A stretch of 64,000 nucleotides of DNA from Pseudothermotoga thermarum DSM 5069 (GCF_000217815.1 NC_015707.1:744001-808000); one strand, 5' to 3'. Counted from the first letter of the stretch, positions 49,272 through 58,585 are shown. Program-made: numbers and translations. The notes: generated by a model from the sequence alone, not told the origin.

Positions 49272-50177
49272 ATGAAGTGTAGAAAGTGTGGTAAAACCGC
49301 TATCATAAATTTAAGGCATCACAACGTTGCTTATTGTGCCGAACATTTCAAAGAGTATTTTGAAAAGCGCGTTGAAATGACCATTAAAAAGTATTCCATG
49401 TTCAGCAGGAAGGATAAAATCCTTGTTGCAGTTTCTGGAGGAAAGGACAGCACGACAGTTTGGTTTGTTTTGGCGAAACTTGGATACAAGGTGTCTGGCA
49501 TGAATATAGATGTTGGAACTGTTCCTGCGGATGTGAACAAACTGAAAGATTTTGCAAGCTCAATAGGTAGTGAATTGATAACTGTTGACAGTAGAGAATT
49601 ACTGGAGGGTTTGACTGTTCCTGAAGCTGCGAAAATTGTCAAAAGACCTGTTTGTTCAGTTTGTGGAAGTGTTAGAAGGTACATAATGAACAAAGTGGCT
49701 TCGGAAAATGGTTTTACAGTGCTTGTTACTGGTCACAACCTTGACGACGAAGCTAGTTTTCTTTTAGGGAATTTGCTCAATTGGAATCTAGATTATCTTA
49801 GACGCCAAAAACCAGTGCTTCCGGCCACGGAAGAAGGATTCTCGAAAAAAGCTAAACCTCTGGTACTTTTGACTGAGAAGGAGACTTTTACGTATGCCTT
49901 TATAAACAATTTACCGTTTTCCGAGGAAATCTGTCCTTATTCCAAAGAAGCTACTTCTCTACATTACAAACACATGCTTAACGAGATAGAATTAAAACAT
50001 CCTGGGACGAAGTTGAGATTTTACGATGGGTTTCAAAAAGCAAATCTTTTTGAAGACAACATGGTTGTTGAGCTCAAAAAATGTAATGTTTGTGGTTATC
50101 CAACCACCACTGACGTTTGTTCGTTTTGTAGGATGAAGGAGAGGCTCAAAAGTGCCGTGGGAGAACAGAAGGTTTGA
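49272..50177 (+). CDS. ttuA: TtuA-type tRNA 2-thiolation enzyme (TtcA family)
   Basis: A 301-aa tRNA thiolase that makes 2-thioribothymidine at position 54 in thermophiles (s2T54), which stabilises tRNA at high temperature. N-terminal zinc finger CRKCGK...CAEH, PP-loop SGGKDST, cysteines CSVCG and ICPYSKEA near the catalytic centre, and a C-terminal zinc ribbon CNVCGYPTTTDVCSFCR. The s2T54 role is inherited from Thermus. Confidence 0.88.
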   Translation: MKCRKCGKTAIINLRHHNVAYCAEHFKEYFEKRVEMTIKKYSMFSRKDKILVAVSGGKDSTTVWFVLAKLGYKVSGMNIDVGTVPADVNKLKDFASSIGSELITVDSRELLEGLTVPEAAKIVKRPVCSVCGSVRRYIMNKVASENGFTVLVTGHNLDDEASFLLGNLLNWNLDYLRRQKPVLPATEEGFSKKAKPLVLLTEKETFTYAFINNLPFSEEICPYSKEATSLHYKHMLNEIELKHPGTKLRFYDGFQKANLFEDNMVVELKKCNVCGYPTTTDVCSFCRMKERLKSAVGEQKV

Positions 50178-51237
50178 TGTTCTAATACCCTTGCTGGTTA
50201 TACTGTTGATGATCTTTGGGCTGGTGGTACTTTACAGCACAACTGTTGACTATGGGTTAAGTTTTGTGAAAAAGCAGCTAATTTGGAACATCATCGGATT
50301 GATAGCTCTTTTTGCGTTGTTGTTTGTCAGGGAAAGGGATATAAAGCGTTTTCCATGGCTGCTGTATTTTTTGACGTTAATTTTGTTGATCGCGGTTTTA
50401 AGATACGGAGTTATCTCAGGTGGGGCGCGACGGTGGTTTTCTTTACGCATAGGATACTTTCAGCCTTCTGAAGTGGCCAAAATGGCTGTTATACTTTTTA
50501 CCGCCAAGTTGTTATCCGTTTCGTCAAGAAAAAATCTGCTTTTGTCTTTTTTTGCCGTTCTTGCGTATGCAGGCTTTGTTGCCATGGAACCGGATTTGGG
50601 TACTGCGGTTCTTCTGGTGTTGCTTTGGGCTTTTATGGCATTGTTTTCAAAAAATTCTCTCAAAGCATTTTTTACTATCTTTGCAATTTTGTTGATATTG
50701 GCAGTTGTGATATTCTTTTTTGGCTTGAAGGATTACCAGAGGCAAAGGATCCTGGCATTTTTGGATCCAAAAAGTCATAGGCAAACGGCTGCGTACAACG
50801 TTGTTCAGTCTTTACACACGATAGGTTCTGGAGGGCTTTTTGGTCGTGGTTACTTAAAAGCCCCATCCACCAAATGGAACTACGTGCCAAAGAATCACAC
50901 TGACTTTATTTTCTCCGCCATAGGTGAACAATTTGGTTTTTTAGGTTCGTCGTTGTGTATCATCGTTTATATGTTGATATGCCTGAGGATACTTCGCTTT
51001 TTAAAACTTGCAAAGGATGATTTTTGGTTTTTAGTTACCATAGGTGTTTTGTTCAACTTGCTCATTCATGTCTTCATCAATATTGGTATGACGATGGGAC
51101 TAGTGCCTGTTACAGGGATTCCACTGCCTTTTGTAAGCTACGGAGGATCTTCAACCTTGTCGTTTTGCCTTCAACTTGGTTTAATTTTAAAATCTTACGC
51201 CGTTGGCAAAGGAGTGTTAGAACAGGAGGCGAGATGA
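50152..51237 (+). CDS. rodA: RodA/FtsW-type peptidoglycan glycosyltransferase
   Basis: A 361-aa SEDS protein with about ten membrane helices. The region PKNHTDFIFSAIGEQFG holds the catalytic Asp and the C-terminus has FVSYGGSSTLSFCLQLG. Start GTG 50152 lies 26 nt inside ttuA. It polymerises cell-wall glycan during elongation or division; RodA is more likely given no ftsZ context. Confidence 0.9.
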   Translation: MPWENRRFDVLIPLLVILLMIFGLVVLYSTTVDYGLSFVKKQLIWNIIGLIALFALLFVRERDIKRFPWLLYFLTLILLIAVLRYGVISGGARRWFSLRIGYFQPSEVAKMAVILFTAKLLSVSSRKNLLLSFFAVLAYAGFVAMEPDLGTAVLLVLLWAFMALFSKNSLKAFFTIFAILLILAVVIFFFGLKDYQRQRILAFLDPKSHRQTAAYNVVQSLHTIGSGGLFGRGYLKAPSTKWNYVPKNHTDFIFSAIGEQFGFLGSSLCIIVYMLICLRILRFLKLAKDDFWFLVTIGVLFNLLIHVFINIGMTMGLVPVTGIPLPFVSYGGSSTLSFCLQLGLILKSYAVGKGVLEQEAR

Positions 51238-51866
51238 TGGTTGCAAGAAGACAGGGACAAAACATTGTGGCTTTTTTTGTATTTTTGTTTTTCTTCGCTT
51301 TAGTCTTTGGATCGGTTGCTTCTGTTTTTTCCCTAATTTATTACAACAAAGTTCGTGAAAATTATGAAGCACGCGTCAAAGCACTTGAAAATAAGATTAA
51401 CCTTTTGAACGATAAAGTGGTAAAGTTGGAAAATCTCTACGGACAGGGTGGGGTGATAGAGAAATTCATCAATTCTGCCAATTTTTTGGCAAACACCGCT
51501 GTAGATTTGGAAAGAATCATTGAATCCATCTACGACGATCCAACAACAGGATATATACAATTGTTTGTAATGGGGCAAGAAAACGTTTGGATAACTTTTA
51601 GAAAGGGAGATACTGTTTACTTTTCGCGTGAGTTAAAACCTGGTCTTGCCCCGTACAAGTTTTACTACTTTAAAGAACCGGCCATCAAAACGCAATATAC
51701 AGTGATCATTCCACCAGATTGCTCAATAGTTATTGGAAAGCCTGGAATGGTTGTTTTTTTGGTTTATGGAGTGGGGACGCGCTTTCATCCTACAAAAATT
51801 GTTACCTGGCGTGAAGCAAGGGTAAACAATCTTGTTGTTGATTTTTCACTTTATATTCCAAAATAA
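51234..51866 (+). CDS. Membrane-anchored coiled-coil protein, unknown function
   Basis: A 210-aa protein with one N-terminal helix (about 12-35) followed by a coiled coil (YEARVKALENKINLLNDKV) and a beta-rich C-terminal domain. It resembles MreC-, FtsB- or DivIC-like organisation but is not clearly homologous to any. AGGAGG precedes ATG 51234, which overlaps the rodA stop. Position after rodA suggests a cell-wall partner. Confidence 0.7.
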   Translation: MMVARRQGQNIVAFFVFLFFFALVFGSVASVFSLIYYNKVRENYEARVKALENKINLLNDKVVKLENLYGQGGVIEKFINSANFLANTAVDLERIIESIYDDPTTGYIQLFVMGQENVWITFRKGDTVYFSRELKPGLAPYKFYYFKEPAIKTQYTVIIPPDCSIVIGKPGMVVFLVYGVGTRFHPTKIVTWREARVNNLVVDFSLYIPK

Positions 51867-51878
51867 TTGGAATAAAGT

Positions 51879-51986
51879 AAGGAGCCGCGGGGAACGGCTC
51901 CTTTGGGCAGCTTGGATCCATCCAAGGGGGGATAGGGGGGTCGCTGTCCGGAATAAAATGCTAAGCTGTTATCGTTAAGCTTTTTT
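51879..51986 (+). promoter_or_regulatory. Structured leader with hairpins before nfnA
   Basis: In order: hairpin AAGGAGCCG/CGGCTCCTT (51879-51903, no T run), hairpin CTTGGA/TCCAAG (51911-51926), two runs of six G (51926-51931 and 51935-51940), and a terminator-like stem GCTAAGC/GTTAAGC with one mismatch and TTTTTT (51960-51986). No known riboswitch was recognised. Confidence 0.5.
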
Positions 51987-52053
51987 GAAGCCTAGGGAAA
52001 ATCGGTGAAACAAGGCTGTGTAGTTGCTTTAACATCTTTTGGAGGTGAGGAAG

Positions 52054-52893
52054 TTGTTAAACCAAATCGTAAAAAAGTCAAAACTTGCACCTGGTGTATA
52101 CGAATTTTACGTTGAAAATCCAATTATTGCTGCAAAAGCTCAACCAGGACAATTTGTCGTCGTGATACCGTCAGAGAAAGGTGAACGTGTTCCTTTAACC
52201 ATAGCAGATGCTTTTGATGGAAATATAAGAATGGTTGTGAAAGTAGTTGGAAAAAGTACAGCAGATTTGGCTTTGAAAAGGGAAGGTGAAACGCTCTACG
52301 GTGTGGTTGGACCGCTTGGAAAACCTTCTGAGATAAAGTATTACGGAAACGTTTTGCTTGTAGGAGGTGGAGTAGGAATAGCCGCCATTCTTCCAATCGC
52401 AAAGGCTTTGAAAGCTTTGGGAAATAAAGTTTACGCAGTTTTAGGTGGAAGAAGTAAAGACCAGGTAATACTCAAAGACGAATTGGAACAATACGTTGAC
52501 GAAATTCTTGTTACAACCGATGATGGTTCCTTTGGGATCAAAGGGGTTGTCACCGACGGGATGGATCTAATCCTTAGAAAACAAAGGATCGATATCGCTT
52601 GGGCCATTGGTCCAACGATAATGATGAAATTTTGTAGCCTAAAAGCGCGCGAGTACGGCTTGAAAATTGTGGTTTCTCTAAATCCTATAATGGTTGATGG
52701 AACAGGTATGTGCGGTGCTTGCAGGGTAACAATTAACGGTCAAATAAAGTTTGCGTGTGTTGATGGACCTGAATTCGATGGTACACAAGTTGATTGGGAC
52801 GAATTACTCAAAAGATTGCAGCAATACCAAGAACAAGAAAAACTGGCTTTTGAGAAATTCAAACAAAAGGTGGGTGATCTTTCATGGCTGTGA
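52054..52893 (+). CDS. nfnA: NfnA, NADH-dependent ferredoxin:NADP+ oxidoreductase small subunit
   Basis: FAD subunit of the electron-bifurcating Nfn complex, 279 aa from TTG 52054 with GGAGGTGAGG upstream. It has the flavoprotein fold (KPGQFVVVIPSEKGER-like, VGGGVGIAAILPIAKAL) and a C-terminal [2Fe-2S] site around MCGACRVTINGQIKFACVD. It balances NADH, NADPH and ferredoxin. Overlaps nfnB by 10 nt. Confidence 0.92.
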   Translation: MLNQIVKKSKLAPGVYEFYVENPIIAAKAQPGQFVVVIPSEKGERVPLTIADAFDGNIRMVVKVVGKSTADLALKREGETLYGVVGPLGKPSEIKYYGNVLLVGGGVGIAAILPIAKALKALGNKVYAVLGGRSKDQVILKDELEQYVDEILVTTDDGSFGIKGVVTDGMDLILRKQRIDIAWAIGPTIMMKFCSLKAREYGLKIVVSLNPIMVDGTGMCGACRVTINGQIKFACVDGPEFDGTQVDWDELLKRLQQYQEQEKLAFEKFKQKVGDLSWL

Positions 52894-54293
52894 AACCTTC
52901 GCCTAAAAAAACACCTATGCGTGAACTGGAAATTGAAGAAAGAATCAAATCCTTCAGTGAGGTGGCTTTAGGTTATACCGAGGATGAAGCATTGGTGGAG
53001 GCAATGCGCTGTCTTCAATGTCCTTCAAAACCTTGTGTCAAAGGTTGCCCCGTTGGCATAGATATCCCAGGATTCATATCGAAAATCAAGGAGAAGAAAT
53101 TCGATGAAGCCGCAAAGATTTTGAAGAAGTATAACAATCTGCCAGCCATTTGCGGTAGGGTTTGTCCCCAAGAGAACCAGTGTGAAGCTTTTTGCACGGT
53201 TGGAAAAATACCAGGTTCAGAACCCGTTGCGATCGGACGTTTGGAAAGATTTGTCGCAGATTGGGAGGCGGAAAACCTTGTTTTGACCCAGGAATCTGGA
53301 CCTAAAAAAGGTAAAAAAGTTGCAGTTATTGGTTCTGGACCAGCTGGTTTAACTGCAGCAGCAGATTTGGCGAAATTAGGTTACGATGTGATTGTTTTTG
53401 AAACACTGCACAAACCTGGTGGGGTTTTGGTCTACGGTATACCAGAGTTCAGATTGCCAAAAGTCATAGTTGAAAGGGAAGTAAAATATGTGGAATCTCT
53501 TTCTGTGAAAATTTTGTTGAATACGCCTGTTGGGAAGTCTGTTACCGTTGAAGAAATTTTAAAGGAATTTGATGCAGTTTTCATAGGTGTAGGTGCAGGT
53601 ACACCGAAGTTTTTAAACATTTCTGGGACAAATTTAAACGGAGTTTATTCTGCAAATGAATTTCTCACAAGAATAAACCTAATGAAAGCGTACTTGTTTC
53701 CGGAGTACGACACTCCTGTTAGAAAGGGACAAAACGTAATAGTTGTCGGTGGTGGGAATGTTGCACTTGATGCCGCAAGAAGTGCTTTAAGATTAGGTGC
53801 CAAGCAAGTGACAGTCGTTTATAGACGAACGGAACAAGAGATGCCTGCTAGACGCGAGGAATACATTCACGCAGTTGAAGAAGGCATTAAGTTCAGATGG
53901 TTAACTCAACCGCTTAGATACATAGGCGATGAAAAAGGAAACTTGGTTGGTGTGGAATGCATATCGATGGAACTCGGTGAGCCTGATGAGTCTGGCAGAA
54001 GAAGGCCAATTCCAATTGAAGATAGTCGGTTCGTGATCGAGGCGGATATGGTCATAGAGGCCATCGGAACCGAAGCAAACAGGTTTTTGCTCAGCGAGTT
54101 TAAAGATCTCAAACTAAACAAATATGGCTACATAGTCGTCGATGAAGAAACGTGTGCAACCAGTTTGAGAAAAGTTTTTGCTGGAGGGGATATAGTAACC
54201 GGAGCAGCAACTGTCATAGAGGCAATGGGGGCAGGGAAAAGGGCCGCCTATTGGATCGATAAATTTTTGCAAAAAGAATACGATCCTTGGTAA
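52884..54293 (+). CDS. nfnB: NfnB, NADH-dependent ferredoxin:NADP+ oxidoreductase large subunit
   Basis: A 469-aa subunit related to glutamate synthase small chain. Two [4Fe-4S] clusters come from CLQCPSKPCVKGCP and CGRVCPQENQCEAFC; FAD and NADPH sites are GSGPAGLTAAADLAKLGYDV and VGGGNVALDAARSALRLGA. Because nfnA precedes it and no gltB is near, the Nfn role is favoured over glutamate synthase. Confidence 0.93.
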   Translation: MAVKPSPKKTPMRELEIEERIKSFSEVALGYTEDEALVEAMRCLQCPSKPCVKGCPVGIDIPGFISKIKEKKFDEAAKILKKYNNLPAICGRVCPQENQCEAFCTVGKIPGSEPVAIGRLERFVADWEAENLVLTQESGPKKGKKVAVIGSGPAGLTAAADLAKLGYDVIVFETLHKPGGVLVYGIPEFRLPKVIVEREVKYVESLSVKILLNTPVGKSVTVEEILKEFDAVFIGVGAGTPKFLNISGTNLNGVYSANEFLTRINLMKAYLFPEYDTPVRKGQNVIVVGGGNVALDAARSALRLGAKQVTVVYRRTEQEMPARREEYIHAVEEGIKFRWLTQPLRYIGDEKGNLVGVECISMELGEPDESGRRRPIPIEDSRFVIEADMVIEAIGTEANRFLLSEFKDLKLNKYGYIVVDEETCATSLRKVFAGGDIVTGAATVIEAMGAGKRAAYWIDKFLQKEYDPW

Positions 54294-54321
54294 AAAAAGA
54301 CTTTTGAAGGGGGGGTTTTAC

Positions 54322-54798
54322 ATGTGGCTTGTTGTGTCGGATACTCACGACAATTTGGTTAACATTAGAAAGATCGTTTCCGAAGCGAAAAGAAGAGGCG
54401 TTACTCACATTTTTCACTGTGGTGATATAATCTCGCCATTTGCCCTCAAAGAACTTTTAATTGCCGAAGTCGATTTTCATGGTGTCTTTGGAAACAACGA
54501 TGGTGAAATACTGCTTTTAACTCAAAGGTCTTCTGGAAGGGTCAGGAAAGGACCTGCGGAGATCATCGTCGACGGCCACAAAATTTTGTTGATGCACGAG
54601 CCGGTTGCACTGGAGGCTTTGCTTGAGGCCAATGTTTATGACTTTATATTCTATGGTCATACTCACAAGTTGGATGTGAGAAGGTCTACGAAAACTATTT
54701 TGATAAATCCAGGAGATGCCAGTGGATATCTTGCGGATAAGTCAACAGCAGTTTTCATCGATCCATCTAAAAAAGACATCGAAGTGTACGAATTATGA
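54322..54798 (+). CDS. YfcE-type metallophosphodiesterase
   Basis: A 158-aa MJ0936/YfcE family phosphodiesterase: SDTHDN, HCGDIIS, VFGNNDGE, LMHEPV and YGHTHKLD form the dinuclear metal site. ATG 54322 has AAGGGGGGG upstream. Substrate unknown. Confidence 0.9.
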   Translation: MWLVVSDTHDNLVNIRKIVSEAKRRGVTHIFHCGDIISPFALKELLIAEVDFHGVFGNNDGEILLLTQRSSGRVRKGPAEIIVDGHKILLMHEPVALEALLEANVYDFIFYGHTHKLDVRRSTKTILINPGDASGYLADKSTAVFIDPSKKDIEVYEL

Positions 54799-55036
54799 CA
54801 TAGAAGTTAACAAAGCTTTACTTCCATTCCCCGCGGTTCTCAATCGATTTTTGATTGAGAGATTTTAGAGTGTGCTTTTGTGGGCGTGTCTTTGGTTTGA
54901 AATATTTACAACATATTTAACGGCAAAAATTGTGTTGTATCAGTTTGCCTATTAGGCTTATTAAGGTGACTTCGAGTTTTTTTGCAAGTTTTGTAAAAAA
55001 AACTTGTTTATGTTTCTCACACAGCAAAGTGCTCTT
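54799..55036. other. Intergenic region before the fab operon
   Basis: No gene was seen. It holds hairpins CTCAATC/GATTGAG (54839-54859) and CAAGTTTT/AAAACTTG (54985-55006), and the palindrome GCCTATTAGGC (54947-54957), which could be a regulatory site. Confidence 0.55.
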
Positions 55037-55078
55037 TTGATCTTTTCTCCTGCCATTCTTATAATGAATGGCAGGAGG
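55037..55078 (+). promoter_or_regulatory. fab operon promoter inside a perfect inverted repeat
   Basis: TTGATC (55037-55042), 17 nt and TATAAT (55060-55065). The arms CTCCTGCCATTC (55047-55058) and GAATGGCAGGAG (55066-55077) are perfect reverse complements, separated by TTATAAT. The right arm also contains the ribosome site. An operator for a dimeric repressor is likely. Confidence 0.8.
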
Positions 55079-55085
55079 TTGGTCG

Positions 55086-56312
55086 ATGAGAAGAGTTGTC
55101 GTAACTGGGATGGGTATAGTTTGCCCTATTGGAGTTGGAAAAAGGGCGGTCTTAGAGGCTTTGAAGAATCTTGAAATTGGTGTAGATTTTATCACCTCTT
55201 TTGATGCTTCGAATCTACCTGTTCGAATTGCAGCAGAAGTCAAGGGATTGAATCCAGAAGAATTTATAGACAAAAAGCTGGTTCGAAGAACGGACAGGTT
55301 TGTACACTTTGCTCTGATTGCCGCCAAAGAGGCTTTGGAGGAATCAGCGATCGACGTTGCCAAGTATTCAGAGCGAACAGCTGTTCTTATTGCCTCCGGT
55401 ATGGGAGGGTTCATAACCCTCGACACTGAAAACAACAAATTCCTTCAATACGGTGCCTCAAAGGTCAGCCCATTCTTGATTCCAATGCTTCTTATAAACA
55501 TGGCGTCAGGGATTTTATCGATCGAATATGGTATCAAGGGTGTCAATTTTGCTCCAGTGAGTGCATGCGCTGCCTCTGGTCATGCCATTGCGCTTGGTGC
55601 AATGCTGATACGCCATGGATATGCGGATGTAGCCATTGTCGGTGGTTCTGAGGCAACTATAGCCCCACTTCCAATAGCTGGATTTGCCAGTATGAAAGCT
55701 TTGTCAACCAGAAATGAGGATCCAAAGAAAGCCTCAAGACCATTCGATGTTGATCGAGATGGTTTTGTGATGGGTGAAGGAGCAGGTGTGCTCGTTCTCG
55801 AAGCCGAGGAAGTGGCAAAGCAAAGGGGAGCAAAAATAATAGCTGAAGTAAAGGGATTTGCGATGAACGGTGATGCATACCATATGAGCGCTCCTGATCC
55901 AAACGGCGAAGGAGCAGAAAAAGCCATGAGAATGGCACTTGAAGATGCTGGATTAACACCAGAAGATATCCAATACGTTAGTTGCCATGCCACCAGCACA
56001 CCTGCTGGAGATGTTGTTGAAGCAAAAGCCATTGAAAGGGTTTTTGGAGATAAGGTTTTGGTTAACAGCACCAAGGCATTGATGGGACATTTACTTGGAG
56101 CGGCGGCAGCCGCTGAAACTGTAGCTGGAATTCTTCAAATGCTCAACAATTTCGTGCATGGAATGCCAAACCTTGACAACAAAGATCCAGAGGTAAACGT
56201 GAACGTCGTTGGCAAGCAAAATGTGGAATGCAAGATTGAGAACTTTTTGAAGAATTCCTTTGGTTTCGGTGGTCACAACGTTTCTTTGGTGATAGGGAGG
56301 TATAAAAGTTGA
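55086..56312 (+). CDS. fabF: 3-oxoacyl-ACP synthase II (FabF)
   Basis: Condensing enzyme of fatty acid elongation, 408 aa from ATG 55086 (MRRVVVTGMG) with AGGAGG upstream. Catalytic triad Cys161 (VSACAASG), His301 (CHATSTPAGD) and His335 (ALMGHLLG), with Lys330. First gene of the fabF-fabZ-fabK-fabD operon. Confidence 0.96.
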   Translation: MRRVVVTGMGIVCPIGVGKRAVLEALKNLEIGVDFITSFDASNLPVRIAAEVKGLNPEEFIDKKLVRRTDRFVHFALIAAKEALEESAIDVAKYSERTAVLIASGMGGFITLDTENNKFLQYGASKVSPFLIPMLLINMASGILSIEYGIKGVNFAPVSACAASGHAIALGAMLIRHGYADVAIVGGSEATIAPLPIAGFASMKALSTRNEDPKKASRPFDVDRDGFVMGEGAGVLVLEAEEVAKQRGAKIIAEVKGFAMNGDAYHMSAPDPNGEGAEKAMRMALEDAGLTPEDIQYVSCHATSTPAGDVVEAKAIERVFGDKVLVNSTKALMGHLLGAAAAAETVAGILQMLNNFVHGMPNLDNKDPEVNVNVVGKQNVECKIENFLKNSFGFGGHNVSLVIGRYKS

Positions 56313-56725
56313 ACATCGACGAAATTCTTTCGATTTTACCACATCGATTTCCATTCATCTTGGTTGATCGTGTGCTTGAAAAAAGCGAAAACCATATTGT
56401 TGCAGTAAAAAATGTAACGGCAAATGAGATTTTCTTCCTTGGGCATTTTCCGCGGTATCCAATTTACCCCGGAGTGTTGATCATCGAAGGTCTTGCTCAA
56501 GCTGCTGGACTTATGCTTTTAGACCCAGGCAAAAACTTCATTCCCCTTTTTTTGGGAATTGACAAAGCCAGGTTCAAGGCTGAGGTGAGGCCAGGAGACG
56601 TTTTAAAGTACGAGGTTAAGCTGAAGGAGACAAGGATGGGTGTTTATTTCGTTGAAGGTAAAGCTACGGTGGATGGAAAAGTTGTCGCCACAGCAACTTT
56701 GATGCTGGGAGTGAAAAAACAATGA
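56309..56725 (+). CDS. fabZ: 3-hydroxyacyl-ACP dehydratase FabZ
   Basis: Hot-dog dehydratase of 138 aa with His46 (GHFPRYP) and Glu60 (VLIIEGLAQ). TTG start overlaps the fabF stop (TTGA). Confidence 0.96.
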   Translation: MNIDEILSILPHRFPFILVDRVLEKSENHIVAVKNVTANEIFFLGHFPRYPIYPGVLIIEGLAQAAGLMLLDPGKNFIPLFLGIDKARFKAEVRPGDVLKYEVKLKETRMGVYFVEGKATVDGKVVATATLMLGVKKQ

Positions 56726-57660
56726 AAACAAGGGTTACAAAGCTTCTTGGCATTGAACATCCAGTTTTGATGGGCGGAATGGCTTGGGCAGGAACGGCAA
56801 AGCTGGCGGCTGCCGTATCTGAAGCTGGAGGACTTGGCATCATAGGATCTGGAGCTATGAACAAAAGCCAGCTCAAGCAAGCCATAAAGCAAGTTAGAGA
56901 TCTAACCAACAAGCCGTTTGGTGTGAACATAATACTCGTTTCTCCACACGCTGAAGAACTTGTTGAAACTGTGATAGAAGAAAAAGTTCCAGTTGTTACT
57001 TTTGGGGCGGGAAATCCCAGTAAGTACATTCCAAAGTTGAAAGAAAATGGGATCAAAGTCATTCCGGTTGTTTCGTCTGATTCGCTGGCAAAAATGGTTG
57101 AGAGAGCTGGTGCAGACGCAGTTGTAGCTGAAGGAATGGAATCTGGAGGACACATAGGTGAAGTTACGACGCTCGTTTTAGTAAACAAGGTGGCACGCAG
57201 TGTAAGCATTCCTGTTATTGCCGCTGGTGGTATTGCAGATGGAAGGGCCATGGCAGCTGTTTTTGCGTTAGGTGCTGAGGGCATCCAGATGGGTACAAGG
57301 TTTCTTGCAACAGTTGAAGCGGAAATACATGAAAATTACAAGAAAAAAATCCTATCGGCCTCAATAAGGGATACAGTTGTCACCGGAGCCAAGTTGGGTC
57401 ATCCTGCCAGGGTTCTAAAGACGCCCTTTGCAAGAAAGATTTGCGAACTAGAATCGAAAAGCCCTGAGGAAGCTGAACAAATACTGGTTGGAAGCCTTAG
57501 ACGTGCGGTACTTGATGGAGATCTGGAAAGTGGTTCCTTTATGGCGGGCCAAGTGGTTGGATTGATTGAAGAGATTCTACCGGTAAAAGAGGTAATTGAA
57601 AAAATCCTGGAGGAATTCAAAAGCACAGTTTTAAAACTGTGTAAGGAGGGAATGGAATGA
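56722..57660 (+). CDS. fabK: Enoyl-ACP reductase FabK
   Basis: FMN-dependent TIM-barrel enoyl-ACP reductase, 312 aa. It has GGMAWAGTAKLAAAVSEAGGLG, AEGMESGGHIGE, and IPVIAAGGIADGRAMAAVFALGA with FMN contacts. FabK replaces FabI in this lineage. Overlaps fabZ and fabD by 4 nt each. Confidence 0.94.
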   Translation: MKTRVTKLLGIEHPVLMGGMAWAGTAKLAAAVSEAGGLGIIGSGAMNKSQLKQAIKQVRDLTNKPFGVNIILVSPHAEELVETVIEEKVPVVTFGAGNPSKYIPKLKENGIKVIPVVSSDSLAKMVERAGADAVVAEGMESGGHIGEVTTLVLVNKVARSVSIPVIAAGGIADGRAMAAVFALGAEGIQMGTRFLATVEAEIHENYKKKILSASIRDTVVTGAKLGHPARVLKTPFARKICELESKSPEEAEQILVGSLRRAVLDGDLESGSFMAGQVVGLIEEILPVKEVIEKILEEFKSTVLKLCKEGME

Positions 57661-58565
57661 GAGCGTTCATATTTCCAGGGCAGGGTTCTCAATATTCAGG
57701 AATGGGAATCGACTTTGCGGCTTTTCCAAGGGCAACCCACTTTTTTGAAAGTGCAAAAGAAGTCCTTGGGATAGATATGTACCATTTGATGAACAGCGAT
57801 GAAGAGACACTTAAGTTAACTGAAAATGCGCAGCCTGCAATATACCTTGCAAGCTATATAGCCTTTGATGAACTTGTTAGAAATGGTTACACACCGAACT
57901 TTGTGGCAGGGCACAGTTTAGGCGAATACACCGCTCTTGCGGCTGCTGATGTCTACGATTTTGAAACAGGTTTGTACATAGTCAGAAAAAGAGGAGAATA
58001 CATTTCTCAAGCGGTGGTTCCAGGTCAAGGAACCATGGCTGCCGTTATCGGTTTGACGCGTGAAAGAGTTCAAGAAATAATCAAGGACTTTGAGAACGTG
58101 TGGATAGCAAACCACAACGCTTACGATCAAGTTGTGATAAGTGGCTTGAAGGAGAAAGTCAATGAAGCATGTGAAGCTTTGAAAAAATACGCAAAAAGGG
58201 TTGTGGAACTAAAAGTAAGTGGTCCATTCCACACGCCTTTGCTGAAAACAGCTCAAGAAAAACTAGCACAAGATTTAAAAGGAGTCAAGTTTAGAAAACC
58301 GCGCTGGCCGATAGTGATGAACAGTTGTGCACGAATAGTTGTCGATCCCGACGAGATAAAAAGGTACATCTTGGCGCAGATCAGCGGACCTGTTCTTTGG
58401 TACGATTCAATGGTTTGTTTGTCAAACCTGGGTGTCAAAACCTTTATCGAAGTTGGGCCACAAAAAGTTTTAACAAACCTGCTTTCAAAGATGAAATTGG
58501 GTGATTGCTATCATTTCAAAGAAATTTTAGATGCTGAAAAACAAGTAACTGTTGCCAGTTTATAA
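57657..58565 (+). CDS. fabD: Malonyl-CoA:ACP transacylase
   Basis: Loads malonyl groups onto ACP, 302 aa. Ser87 in AGHSLGEY and His192 in SGPFHTPL form the dyad, with PGQGSQYSGMG at the N-terminus. Last gene of the fab operon; acpP, fabG and fabH are not in this window. Confidence 0.96.
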   Translation: MRAFIFPGQGSQYSGMGIDFAAFPRATHFFESAKEVLGIDMYHLMNSDEETLKLTENAQPAIYLASYIAFDELVRNGYTPNFVAGHSLGEYTALAAADVYDFETGLYIVRKRGEYISQAVVPGQGTMAAVIGLTRERVQEIIKDFENVWIANHNAYDQVVISGLKEKVNEACEALKKYAKRVVELKVSGPFHTPLLKTAQEKLAQDLKGVKFRKPRWPIVMNSCARIVVDPDEIKRYILAQISGPVLWYDSMVCLSNLGVKTFIEVGPQKVLTNLLSKMKLGDCYHFKEILDAEKQVTVASL

Positions 58566-58585
58566 TTGTCAATAATTTACTCACA

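Noticed and set aside
51879-51903. Hairpin as a rodA-operon terminator
   Set aside because: The stem is strong but only three T follow, so it was placed in the structured leader instead.
55580-56074. 164-codon minus-strand frame in fabF
   Set aside because: Shadow of fabF; all conserved motifs are on the plus strand.
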